Shown here piece after piece: positions 14,336 through 21,906 of a stretch of 21,906 nucleotides of DNA; position 1 is the first letter of the stretch; every line of letters begins with the position of its first letter. The DNA comes from CAZNNH01 sp964574335 (GTDB lineage: Bacteria; Acidobacteriota; Vicinamibacteria; Fen-336). The translations under genes and the position numbers were made by a program. The notes beneath the pieces were generated by a model. That model had not been told where the DNA came from, did not search any database, and saw nothing but the letters and a program-made list of their open reading frames with translations. The stretch spans positions 1 to 21,906 of the forward strand of contig CAZNNH010000100.1 of assembly GCA_964574335.1 (NCBI GenBank), read 5' to 3'.

Positions 14336-17185
14336 CTAGCCGCCCTGACCCACCAGGATGAAGGGCGCCCAGTAGTAGGGATGCGGGTAGGCGGCCCGCA
14401 GCTCACGCATCGCCTCCCGCACCGCCTGGGCCTTGGTCGAGCCTCCCTGATGCCTCCCGTAGAACAGCTTCATGAACTGGGCCGTGCTCTGGTCGTTGAC
14501 GTCCCACAACGTCACCAGGGCCGCCCGGGCGCCGGCGTAGAGCAGGCCCCGTACCAGCCCCATCAGCTCGTCGCCTCCCTTGACGACGTTCAAGCCCGTA
14601 CCGCACCCGCTGAGGGTCACCAGCTCGGCCCCGAGGTCGAGTTGGTAGAGGTCGAACAGGCTGAGCCGAGAATCCCCCAGTTGCAGCGCCGAGAACATGG
14701 GGTTGTCGTAGCGGAACAGGCCATGGGTCGCCAGGTGCAGAAAGCGGCAGCCCGGTCCGAACCGCCGCAGGTTCTCCTCGTTTGCCGCCTCGCCGAGGAG
14801 CAACCGCGCGGCCGGCAGCGTCGAGGCGACGGCTTCCGCCTCCTCCTTGATGAACGGCGTGGCGGGATCGGGCACGCCGAGGACCAGCGAGCCGGCTCCG
14901 GTGCCCGGGTCCTTGATCGCGCAGAGATGGTGGACGCTCGCGCTGGGGGCGTACGAGACGGCGAAGTCGTCCACGACGAAACGATCGCCATCGAAGAGCG
15001 CATGGAAGGGGACGTAGTGAAGGAAGTCGTGGGGTGAGACGATCAGCCGACGGCAGTCGAGACGTGCGCGGAGGGGCTCGAGCAGCTCCGCGTGCAGCTC
15101 CCGCAGATGACTGCGCGTGGTCTGCAGCAACGCCTCACCGAACGTCGCTGCGTACTCCGGGCCGAGACGGAACTTCGAGAGCTGGAATTGCAGCAGACGG
15201 AGCAGGTGGCGGACCCGGGAAGCGGGGGTCAGCGGAAGGATCTCGAGATCCCGCTTGGTGAGCAGCGCCGCCAGGATGGTCTCGCGCGCCTCGTAGTACT
15301 CGATCAACACGGCGTCGCCTGGAAGGGTGGAGCGGATGTCCTCCAAGGAGATGGTGCCTCCCCTCTGGATGGAGGTGAACTCCCGGTCCTTCGGCTCGAG
15401 ATCGCGGAGCGTTCGGAGCAGCTGGGCCTCACGTTCCCGGCTCTTCCTCTCGAGCTCCTCGACCTGTCCCTGAGAGCGCCCCTCCCTTGGAACCTGTAGC
15501 CGATCCAACCTCCGGTAGTACCAACTCAGCTCCTGGCGCAGGTCGCGGACCTTCTCGACCAGGCCGTTGCGCGCCGGGGCCCGGGCGCGCAGCGACTGGG
15601 TCCGGAACGACAAGAGGTCGGCGAGGCCTCTGGACTTCGCCTGCTCGATGTAGGCCAGGGCCGCCTCAGGGTCCGGCGGGCCGTCGCCGCCGCTCAGGGT
15701 CATCCAGACCAGGCTCTCGTAGACGGCCAGCTTGTCTTTAAGGAACCCGATCTTCAGCTCGTCCTGCTCGAGGTGGCTCCTGAGGTTCTCGAGGCGCGCA
15801 TGAGCCGCCCGATAGGCGGCATGGGCGAGCTTCTCCGAGCCCAGCGCCTCCTCGACCCGCGCCAGCAGGAGAAAGACCCGATAGCTCAGTGCAGGCGAGT
15901 CCGCGTCGAGGCGGCCGAGGGCCGAGAGACACTTGGACCGCCCCGAGCGCAGCTCGCCCAGGTCGAGGTGAACCCGGGCCAAGAGCAGCTCGCACAGCGC
16001 CGCCTTGCTGGGCAGGTAGGACTCAGCGAACACGCCGAGCGCCGCCTCGCCGAGACGGCGGGCCTCCAGGTGACGGCCCTCCCAGTGGAGCACCAGCGCT
16101 CGGAAGGCGTCGATCAGCGCTGGCCAGACGGGGTTCTGTTCGCGGACGAACAGCTCGCGAGCCTCCTCGAACAGCCCCAGCGCCCGAAGGGGCTCGCCCT
16201 GCCGGCCGAGGCCGATGGCGAGGTTGGTCAGGGCCTTGGCGGCTTCGTAGCCCATCCCGAGGGTCTGGAAGCCCTGGTGGGCCCGACCCGCCAGCTCGAC
16301 GCCCTCCTCGATCAGGTTCAGCTCCAGGTAGAGCTCGGACTGGTCGAGATCGCACAGCGCCTTGTGGTAGTCGTCGCCGAGCTCCTCGGCCCGCTGGCGG
16401 GCGACTCGGTAGAGGCGCATGGCCTGGCTGAGCTCGCCGCGCATGTAGTAGAGGTAGGCGATGTTGTAGTCCGCCGCCACGACCAGAAGCGGCAGGTCGT
16501 TCTCCTGGCAGTGGGCGCGGGCACGACGATGAGCGTCGAGGGCCTCGCTGAACTGATTGAGGCTGATATGGCACACGGCGAGGTTGCTGAGCGCCGCGGC
16601 CACGTCCCGGGGGTCGCCGTACTCGAGGGACTGAGCATAGGCGCGCCGGTAGAGAGCGAGCGCCTCAGGGAAGCGATCCTGTCGATACAGGAGGTTGGCC
16701 AGGATGTTGTCCAGGCGCGCCAGACGTCGTCGGTCACCGGTTCGCTCGAACACCTCGCGAGCCGCCTCCCCTCGTCGAAGGGCTTCGTCGTAGTGGCCCA
16801 GGTAGAGCAGCGAGGGCAGCGAGCTGCTCAACGTCCTGCCGACCTCGGCGTCTTCGCGGAGCGAGCGAAACAGGAGAAGCGCGGCATCGTAGCGGTCGAG
16901 AGCGGCCGCGTACCGCCCACGCGAGAAAAGGACGTGCGCCGAGGACCGCAGGCCCAGGGCCCGCGAGTGGCTGTCGTGGAGTTGCTCTGCCACGCATTCC
17001 GCTGCGTCGGCAACCCGTTCGGCTTGGTCGAGGTCGACCGGGATGAGCTTCGCAACCGCGTCGCCGAGCCGGGTGGCGCCGACCAGTGAGTGCAGCTCGG
17101 TGTGTCGGCCCACGAAGCGTCTCACCGCCTGGCGATCCTTGAGCGAGGCGATGCGTGCGACCACGTCCCTTGGCTTCCGCGGCAT
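14336..17185 (-). CDS. TPR-CHAT protein (caspase-like cysteine peptidase)
   Basis: This protein of about 949 residues has no signal peptide or membrane segment. Residues ~45-560 are tetratricopeptide-like helical repeats (for example GRYAAALDRYDAALLLF, ALSNLAVCHISLNQFSEALD, YNIAYLYYMRGELSQAMRLY), a scaffold for binding partners. A charged, coiled-coil-prone stretch follows (VEELERKSREREAQLLRTL). The C-terminal third is a CHAT domain with the catalytic dyad His821 in FLHLATHGLF and Cys861 in LSGCGTG, and the family block LYAGARAALVTLWDVND. CHAT proteases are caspase relatives, often activated by partner binding in signalling or cell-death systems. The ATG at 17185 is the natural start, but it has no ribosome site and lies 6 bases after a hairpin; a GTG at codon 8 is an alternative. 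It begins 23 bases after the transporter gene ending at 17209. Confidence 0.88.
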   Translation of the reverse strand: MPRKPRDVVARIASLKDRQAVRRFVGRHTELHSLVGATRLGDAVAKLIPVDLDQAERVADAAECVAEQLHDSHSRALGLRSSAHVLFSRGRYAAALDRYDAALLLFRSLREDAEVGRTLSSSLPSLLYLGHYDEALRRGEAAREVFERTGDRRRLARLDNILANLLYRQDRFPEALALYRRAYAQSLEYGDPRDVAAALSNLAVCHISLNQFSEALDAHRRARAHCQENDLPLLVVAADYNIAYLYYMRGELSQAMRLYRVARQRAEELGDDYHKALCDLDQSELYLELNLIEEGVELAGRAHQGFQTLGMGYEAAKALTNLAIGLGRQGEPLRALGLFEEARELFVREQNPVWPALIDAFRALVLHWEGRHLEARRLGEAALGVFAESYLPSKAALCELLLARVHLDLGELRSGRSKCLSALGRLDADSPALSYRVFLLLARVEEALGSEKLAHAAYRAAHARLENLRSHLEQDELKIGFLKDKLAVYESLVWMTLSGGDGPPDPEAALAYIEQAKSRGLADLLSFRTQSLRARAPARNGLVEKVRDLRQELSWYYRRLDRLQVPREGRSQGQVEELERKSREREAQLLRTLRDLEPKDREFTSIQRGGTISLEDIRSTLPGDAVLIEYYEARETILAALLTKRDLEILPLTPASRVRHLLRLLQFQLSKFRLGPEYAATFGEALLQTTRSHLRELHAELLEPLRARLDCRRLIVSPHDFLHYVPFHALFDGDRFVVDDFAVSYAPSASVHHLCAIKDPGTGAGSLVLGVPDPATPFIKEEAEAVASTLPAARLLLGEAANEENLRRFGPGCRFLHLATHGLFRYDNPMFSALQLGDSRLSLFDLYQLDLGAELVTLSGCGTGLNVVKGGDELMGLVRGLLYAGARAALVTLWDVNDQSTAQFMKLFYGRHQGGSTKAQAVREAMRELRAAYPHPYYWAPFILVGQGG

Positions 17186-17191
17186 TGGACG

Positions 17192-17213
17192 CGTAGGCAC
17201 AGAAGCGCCTACG
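17192..17213 (-). promoter_or_regulatory. 7-bp hairpin between the binding-protein stop and the CHAT start
   Basis: CGTAGGC (17192-17198) and GCCTACG (17207-17213) form a perfect stem with an 8-base loop. It overlaps the stop codon of the binding-protein gene and ends 6 bases before the CHAT start codon. It could end transport-operon transcripts, mark an RNA processing point, or limit ribosome access to the CHAT start. No T-run follows. Confidence 0.35.
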
Positions 17214-18972
17214 GGAGCGGCGAGCGACCGCCGCTCCAGAACAACTGGTCCGCGTTCCACAGCGTGTAGTGGGCCAGGACGGCCGGACGGAGATTCCGAA
17301 GGCCTTCCCTGGTGCCCACCAGGATGTTCGGGCTGACCAGGGGGATCAGCGGGAGCTCCTCGACCACCAGATCCTGCACGCGGTCGTACAGCCTCTTGCG
17401 CTCCCCATGGTCCACCGTCGAAAGCTGACGGCGCATGAGCCGATCGATCTCCGCTTCCCACCACGTCGCCGGGGCCGTCTGCCTCGGGTGCCAGAGATGT
17501 GTTCCGCCGCTGGAAAGCCACACGTCGATCTCCCCGTTGGGGTCAGAGTCACCCGGGCGCAAGGCGAGGATGCAGGCTTCGTACTCGTGCGTTCGAAGCA
17601 CGCGATCCAGGAGCGCCCGTGTCTCGAGGGCAGCGATCTGGACGTCGATGCCCAGCTCTCGAAGATCCTGCTGGATGATGGCGGCTAGCTGCATTCGCAC
17701 GGAGCTGGAGGCACTGCTCAGGAGCGAGAAGCCGACTGGCGTACCCTCGTCATCCAGCAGCGTGCCGGCGTCGGTCCAGGAGAAGCCGGCGCCGGCCAGC
17801 AGCTCGCGCGCGTGGGCCGGCGATCTTCGGGGGGGCGTGAGGGCCGGGTTCACCCACAGCCTGTTGCCGGGCGTGACTTGGCTGCGGAGCGGCGTGCCTC
17901 GGCCCTGGAAGGCCAGCCGCACCATTCCGGCCCGGTCGAGGCTGGCCGAGATGGCCTGACGAAAAGCCGTCTGGCGAAACCAGCGCTGGCGGCGGGCCAC
18001 CAGACCGAATCCCTTCTCACCAACGTCGTGGTTGAGGTTGAAGAAGAGAAAGTCGTACTCCAGCCCCGGACCCAGGTCTTGAAGTCGATAGCTGCGCCCC
18101 GTCCGCTCCCTCTGGAGAAGGGTGAAGTCCTCCGCGCTCAAGCGCGAGATGACGTCGATCTCACCCGACTGAAACCGCATCACCTGGGCGTCGTCACTGC
18201 CCACGAACAAGAAGACGATCTCGTCGAGGTAGGGGAGGCGCTGGCCCGACGCGTCGACCTTCCAGTAGTGTGGGTTGCGTTCGAGGACCAGACGCTCACC
18301 GGGGGCGTAGCTCTTGAGGCGGAACGGGCCCATGCCCGCGATCTCGCTGGGAGGCGTCGAAGGCGCCCAGACCTGGCCCAGGCCGGCCTGGCCGTGTCGC
18401 TGCCCGAGGAGGTGTCGCGGGAGCATGGCGAACCCGTCGAACAGGCGATCCGCCGCGGCGTAGGGGGCGGCCAGCCGGAAGACGACCGTGTGTGGGTCCA
18501 GCTTGACGACCTTGATCGGCTCGCCGCCGACGACCAGCAGATCCCGCTGCGGAGCCTGGGAGCTCGGGTCCAGGTAGGCCTCGAAGGAGAAGACGACGTC
18601 GTCTGCGTCGAAGGGGTGACCGTCGGAGAACTTCAGCCCACGGCGCAGGTGAAGCGTGTACTCCGTTCCGTCCGGGGAGACGGTCCACGACCTGGCAACG
18701 CCCGGAGTCGTTCGCTGGGTCTCTCGGTCGATGTCGATCAGGCTTGCGGTCATCCGTCCGACGACGGTGACGGACGCTTCGTCGACGGCCGTGAGGGGGT
18801 TGAGCGTCTTGGGCTCCGAGCTCAGGGCCACGACCAGCCGGCCGCCGCGGCGGCCCACCTCGCCCCGCGTGACCAGGTACTCGGGCTCGGCATCCGGAGG
18901 CTGCGCCAGCGCAGCGGCATGCAGCGCCCCGGCCACGAAGACCGCCAGGATCCGGGAAGCAGGAGATCTCAT
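17209..18972 (-). CDS. ABC transporter substrate-binding protein, peptide type (SBP_bac_5)
   Basis: This 587-residue periplasmic protein is of the OppA/DppA family. A signal peptide (about 1-23, ending ALAQ) has no lipobox cysteine, so the protein is soluble. The mature part shows the family hallmarks: LVVALSSEPKTLNPLTAVDE, ARSWTVSPDGTEYTLHLRRG, FSDGHPFDADDVVFSFE, GMGPFRLKSYAPGERLVLER, FRQAISASLDRAGM, and a C-terminal YDRVQDLVVEELPLIPLVSP. Length is normal. It follows the second permease gene after 74 bases and is the last gene of the transporter set, an uncommon but not rare order. The start at 18972 has GGAG about 7 bases upstream; the frame continues far upstream without meaning. The substrate may be peptides, but the family also carries nickel, haem and sugars, so specificity is open. 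Confidence 0.92.
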   Translation of the reverse strand: MRSPASRILAVFVAGALHAAALAQPPDAEPEYLVTRGEVGRRGGRLVVALSSEPKTLNPLTAVDEASVTVVGRMTASLIDIDRETQRTTPGVARSWTVSPDGTEYTLHLRRGLKFSDGHPFDADDVVFSFEAYLDPSSQAPQRDLLVVGGEPIKVVKLDPHTVVFRLAAPYAAADRLFDGFAMLPRHLLGQRHGQAGLGQVWAPSTPPSEIAGMGPFRLKSYAPGERLVLERNPHYWKVDASGQRLPYLDEIVFLFVGSDDAQVMRFQSGEIDVISRLSAEDFTLLQRERTGRSYRLQDLGPGLEYDFLFFNLNHDVGEKGFGLVARRQRWFRQTAFRQAISASLDRAGMVRLAFQGRGTPLRSQVTPGNRLWVNPALTPPRRSPAHARELLAGAGFSWTDAGTLLDDEGTPVGFSLLSSASSSVRMQLAAIIQQDLRELGIDVQIAALETRALLDRVLRTHEYEACILALRPGDSDPNGEIDVWLSSGGTHLWHPRQTAPATWWEAEIDRLMRRQLSTVDHGERKRLYDRVQDLVVEELPLIPLVSPNILVGTREGLRNLRPAVLAHYTLWNADQLFWSGGRSPLP

Positions 18973-19046
18973 CGGGACTCCGGCCAGCGGTGACGGCCAG
19001 CCTCCGGCGTCCGCGCTTGGTGGCGACAGAGGAACGAGCCCGCACC

Positions 19047-20078
19047 CTAGAGCGCCACGAGCTTGGCTCGCTCGTGGAGCAGGTCGGCCAGTGCGTAGTA
19101 TCCGAGAAAGATCGGGGGGAGAGCAAACCCCGGCAGCCACATCCACCAGCACGACGCCAGCACGTGGTACTGCTGGAGGGCCCCCAGCATGTTGCCCCAG
19201 CTCGGAGCCGGCTCGGCCACGCCCAGGCCCAGGAACGACAGGCTCACCTCCGCCAGGATGTACTGGGGCACCAGCACGGCCCCCTGCGTGAGCAGCACGC
19301 CGAAGGTCTGGGGAACGACGTGACGCCGCATCAGGTAGACATCGGAGGCACCGAAGCCCCGCGCCGCCAGGACGAACGGACGCTGGCGGGCGCTCATCAC
19401 CACGCCACGAACCAGGCGGGCGGGCCGCGCCCAGCCGATCAGGCCGATCATGAAGACCAGCAGCATGAAGGCCTGCACCGGGCTCACGTGCAGGGGGAGA
19501 AAGGCCCGCACGGCGAGCAGCAGGTAGAGCCACGGTAGCGCCATGAACAGCTCGGTGCCGCGCATCAGGAAGGCATCCACAAGGCCACCGTAGAAGCCTG
19601 CCAGGGTGCCGAGCAGAAGCCCGGCGCCCAACGACAGCGCTGCCGCCAGCAGCCCCGCGACCAGCGAGATGCGCCCGCCGTACAGCAGGCGCGAGAGCTG
19701 GTCGCGCCCGAACCCGTCGCTTCCCATCAGGAAGACGCGCCCCGGCTCGTCGACACCGAAAAGATGCCACCGTGAGGGGAGGATCCCTCCGATCCGCCGC
19801 GGAGCACCCTTCAAGAAGAAGCGCAGCGGATAGACCTGGCCCGGGTCCTCCTCGTAGACGCCCAGCTCGCCCGGTCGCTCACGGATGCCGTACACGAACG
19901 GACGAAGGTGGAGCCGGCCGGTCTTGTCGAGGAAGTGGACGGCGGTGGGCGGCGCATAGGGCAGCGTGCGGTTCTGCTGGGTGGGGTTGTAGGGGGCGAA
20001 GAGCTCGGCGAAGAGAACCAGGGCGTGCACCACCAGCAGGAAACCCACCACCCACCAGAGCTTGAGGCGCGCCGTCAC
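19047..20078 (-). CDS. ABC transporter permease, OppC/DppC type
   Basis: This 343-residue inner-membrane subunit has one N-terminal helix (LWWVVGFLLVVHALVLFAEL), a long periplasmic segment, then about five helices. The family block MGSDGFGRDQLSRLLYGGRISL stands at residues ~117-138, and the coupling loop reads AARGFGASDVYLMRRHVVPQ. The C-terminal LGLGVAEPAPSWGNML is typical of OppC. The stretch between the first helix and the GSDGFGRD block is about 70 residues longer than in common OppC proteins and contains Pro- and Tyr-rich sequence (PGQVYPLRFFLKGAPRR). A comparable enlargement is known in YejE-type permeases. The GTG start at 20078 overlaps the upstream permease stop (GTGA) and has a GGGAGG site, so the pair is translationally coupled. 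Confidence 0.92.
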   Translation of the reverse strand: MTARLKLWWVVGFLLVVHALVLFAELFAPYNPTQQNRTLPYAPPTAVHFLDKTGRLHLRPFVYGIRERPGELGVYEEDPGQVYPLRFFLKGAPRRIGGILPSRWHLFGVDEPGRVFLMGSDGFGRDQLSRLLYGGRISLVAGLLAAALSLGAGLLLGTLAGFYGGLVDAFLMRGTELFMALPWLYLLLAVRAFLPLHVSPVQAFMLLVFMIGLIGWARPARLVRGVVMSARQRPFVLAARGFGASDVYLMRRHVVPQTFGVLLTQGAVLVPQYILAEVSLSFLGLGVAEPAPSWGNMLGALQQYHVLASCWWMWLPGFALPPIFLGYYALADLLHERAKLVAL

Positions 20079-21046
20079 GACCGCCTCCCGGTACGGATCC
20101 GAGGATCGACGGCGTAGAGAAGCACGTCCGCCAGCAGGTTGCCGCCCACCAGGAAGAGAGTCGAGATCACAACCGTCCCCACCACCAGATGTAGGTCGCG
20201 TGCCAGGATCGCCTCCAGCAGCAACGGTCCCAGGCCCGGCCAACTGAAGACGACCTCGATCAGGATCGAGCCGCTGAGCAGCGAGGCAATGGACAGGCCG
20301 AAGAGCGAGATCAACGGGTTGGCCGCGGCGGGCAGCGCATGGTGGAAGAGCAGCCTCCCGCGGGGCACGCCGTGAGCGCGCGCGGCTCTGATGAAGGGCG
20401 CGTCCAGCACCTCGACCATGCTCGCCCGCACGTGGCGGACCAGCAGCGGTAGGCTGCCCAGCACCAGGGCCGTCACCGGCAGCGCCAGGTGGGCCGCCAG
20501 GTCCTGGGCCTTCTCCCACCGCCCGAGGTCGGCGAAGCCGACCGACGCCATGCCGCCCGTGGGCAGGGCGCCGGTCCTGACGGCGAGCAGCAGCAGGCAG
20601 AGGGCGAGCAGGATGTCGGGGACGGCCAAGAGCGTCGAGCTCACAAGCCCGAACCCCGCGTCTCCGCGCCGGCCCCGCCGGGTCGCCCACAGGATCCCGA
20701 GCGGCACGGCGAGCAGCCAGGCCAGGGCGGTTGCCGTTCCGCTCAGGCAAAGCGAGCGTCTGGCCCGCTGCCAGATCAGCGGCCCGGCCGGGCGCTTGTA
20801 GGCGAAGGAGTAGCCCATCTCGCCGCGCAACGTCGAGGCCAGCCAGGCCAGGTAGCGCTCGTGGAGCGGGCGGTCGAGGCCGTACTGGGCGCGCAGGGCC
20901 TCGACGGTCTCCGGCGAGAAACGCGGGTTGAGACGCATCTCGTCGAAGTAGTCGCCGGGGGCCAGCTCGAAGAAGACGAAGGAGAGCAGCGACACGCCGA
21001 AGAGGAGCAGGACGCCGTGGCCGAGGCGCCGGGCCAGGTAGCTCAT
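20075..21046 (-). CDS. ABC transporter permease, OppB/DppB type
   Basis: This 323-residue inner-membrane subunit has about six hydrophobic helices. It opens with the typical YLARRLGHGVLLLFGVSLLSF and FFELAPGDYF. The segment ALRAQYGLDRPLHERYLAWL is a strong OppB/DppB landmark. The coupling loop reads FIRAARAHGVPRGRLLFHHA, and the C-terminus has ILIEVVFSWPGLGPLLLEAI and NLLADVLLYAVDPRIR, as in the family. Its ATG at 21046 overlaps the stop of the ATPase gene by 4 bases (ATGA), and its stop overlaps the next permease start. It would pair with the second permease to form the channel for the substrate delivered by the binding protein encoded at the end of the set. Confidence 0.94.
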   Translation of the reverse strand: MSYLARRLGHGVLLLFGVSLLSFVFFELAPGDYFDEMRLNPRFSPETVEALRAQYGLDRPLHERYLAWLASTLRGEMGYSFAYKRPAGPLIWQRARRSLCLSGTATALAWLLAVPLGILWATRRGRRGDAGFGLVSSTLLAVPDILLALCLLLLAVRTGALPTGGMASVGFADLGRWEKAQDLAAHLALPVTALVLGSLPLLVRHVRASMVEVLDAPFIRAARAHGVPRGRLLFHHALPAAANPLISLFGLSIASLLSGSILIEVVFSWPGLGPLLLEAILARDLHLVVGTVVISTLFLVGGNLLADVLLYAVDPRIRTGRRS

Positions 21047-21846
21047 GGCCCAACTCCCGCGCCAGCCGCGGCTCGCAGTGCCGCCACCATCTCCTGGGTT
21101 CGGGGGTGCTGCGGGCGTGCGAGCAGCTCGGAGGCACCCCCTTGCTCGACGATCCGCCCCGCGTGCATCACCGCCATGTCGTCGGCCACCGTTCCCATCA
21201 GGTCGAGGTCGTGCGAGACGTAGAGACACGCCAGCGCGCGCGAGGCTTGCAGGTCTTGGACCAGGCTCACCATCTGTGCCTGGAGGGAGAGGTCGAGGCC
21301 CGACAGCGCTTCGTCGAGGATCAGCACCGTCGGCTCCAGGGCCAGCGCGCGGGCGATGGCCAGGCGCTGCCGTTGCCCTCCGCTCAGCTCCAGGGGCCGG
21401 CACTTTTCAAAGCTCGCCGGCAGGCCCACCGTCTCCAGCAGCTCTTGGGCCCGGCGGCGCTGGTCGTGGCGGGTGCCCCGGCCGGCAACCAGCAGCGGCT
21501 CGGCCACGATCTCCGCGGCCGCGAGGCGCGGGTTGAGCGCCGTGGCGGGGTCCTGGAAGACGAGCTGGATCTGCCGCCGGAAGGGGACGAGGGCTCGGCC
21601 GGTGAGCGACGAGAGGTTCCGGCCGTCGAGCCAGATCTCACCGCTGCTCGGCGTCTCGAGCAGCGCCAGGCAGCGGGCGAGCGTGGACTTCCCCGAGCCG
21701 GAAGGGCCTACCAGCGCCAGCGTCGTTCCGGGTTCGAGGGTGAGATCCACGTCTTCGAGAGCGTGGACCTCGAGGCTACGCCGTAGGAAGGAGCGACGCC
21801 GGTAGCGCTTGCCGAGGTGTCGAGCACGAAGTCGCCCGGTCGACAC
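21043..21846 (-). CDS. ABC transporter ATPase, OppF/DppF type
   Basis: This is the 267-residue ATPase subunit of the peptide-type importer. Walker A is GPSGSGKST (47-55), and the Q-loop is VFQDPATALNPR, a hallmark of the OppD/OppF group. The signature is LSGGQRQRLAIARAL, and Walker B with its D-loop reads VLILDEALSGLD, where Ala-Leu replaces the usual Pro-Thr after Asp-Glu. The switch His is in YVSHDL. All elements needed for hydrolysis are present. It is shorter than E. coli OppF (334 residues) and lacks the usual C-terminal extension. The GTG start at 21846 directly abuts the TGA of the upstream gene, and its stop overlaps the permease start, so it is embedded in one operon. Confidence 0.92.
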   Translation of the reverse strand: MSTGRLRARHLGKRYRRRSFLRRSLEVHALEDVDLTLEPGTTLALVGPSGSGKSTLARCLALLETPSSGEIWLDGRNLSSLTGRALVPFRRQIQLVFQDPATALNPRLAAAEIVAEPLLVAGRGTRHDQRRRAQELLETVGLPASFEKCRPLELSGGQRQRLAIARALALEPTVLILDEALSGLDLSLQAQMVSLVQDLQASRALACLYVSHDLDLMGTVADDMAVMHAGRIVEQGGASELLARPQHPRTQEMVAALRAAAGAGVGP

Positions 21847-21906
21847 TCAGCCCCCGTGCTCGAAGCAGCGCACGCGCCTCGCCGGAGCCGGCTGGACCTC
21901 GCCGGG
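21847..21906 (-). CDS. C-terminal end of an OppD/DppD-type ABC ATPase (partial)
   Basis: The frame entering from the right edge ends ...EVQPAPARRVRCFEHGG and stops at 21849-21847. A short tail with a basic-hydrophobic RVRCF motif just before the stop is typical of OppD/DppD ATPases. The position immediately upstream of the OppF-type gene, with no spacer, fits a D-F-B-C-A order. Only 19 residues are visible, so the call rests mainly on context. Confidence 0.6.
   Translation of the reverse strand, partial: PGEVQPAPARRVRCFEHGG

Noticed and set aside
14490..14520. DQST in the CHAT domain (VNDQSTAQF) as a match to the protease repeat motif
   Set aside because: The motif lies in a conserved part of CHAT domains (W-x-V-x-D-x-S/A-T). 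Four shared residues in a family motif are best explained by chance.

Overview
The window is very GC-rich DNA with dense, strand-clustered genes, 4-base stop/start overlaps and frequent GTG starts. A TonB-dependent outer-membrane receptor indicates a diderm (Gram-negative) bacterium. The receptor's N-terminal carboxypeptidase-regulatory-like domain, the TPR-CHAT protein and the DUF4388 protein would suit Acidobacteriota or a similar phylum, but that assignment is an inference of low confidence. A run of exactly 100 N (12734-12833) marks a scaffold join, so this is a draft assembly and probably a metagenome-derived genome.

Layout. (1) 344-2138, + strand: a LytS-type sensor kinase and a LytTR response regulator. 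(2) 2242-3111, - strand: a DDAH-like guanidino hydrolase, transcribed away from the next operon. (3) 3124-9118, + strand: a vitamin B12 uptake operon. A promoter candidate leads into a cobalamin riboswitch, a BtuB-like receptor, a DUF71/COG2102 PP-loop ATPase, BtuF, BtuC and BtuD. Every junction among the five genes overlaps by 4 bases. No cobalamin synthesis genes are present, so the operon serves uptake or salvage. (4) 9161-10060, - strand: a DUF4388 (PATAN) protein. (5) 10366-17185: the most unusual region. On + lie an ECF-like sigma factor and a small H-x4-C-x2-C protein. Facing them on - lie a TPR-CHAT protease, a paralogue of the small protein, and a secreted subtilisin-like protease. 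The two halves converge on a 13-bp perfect hairpin. (6) 17209-21906, - strand: a peptide-type ABC transporter in the order D (partial)-F-B-C-A. Its binding-protein gene ends 23 bases before the CHAT gene begins.

The best candidate for an undescribed system is region 5. A paralogous pair of putative sigma regulators sits on both sides of the convergence, next to two proteases. The secreted protease carries an identical 24-bp in-frame tandem repeat (QSTVSVLD per unit) just before its catalytic His. The array is broken by the assembly gap, so its copy number is unknown. The apparent frame change across the gap disappears if the missing length is a whole number of repeats in register.
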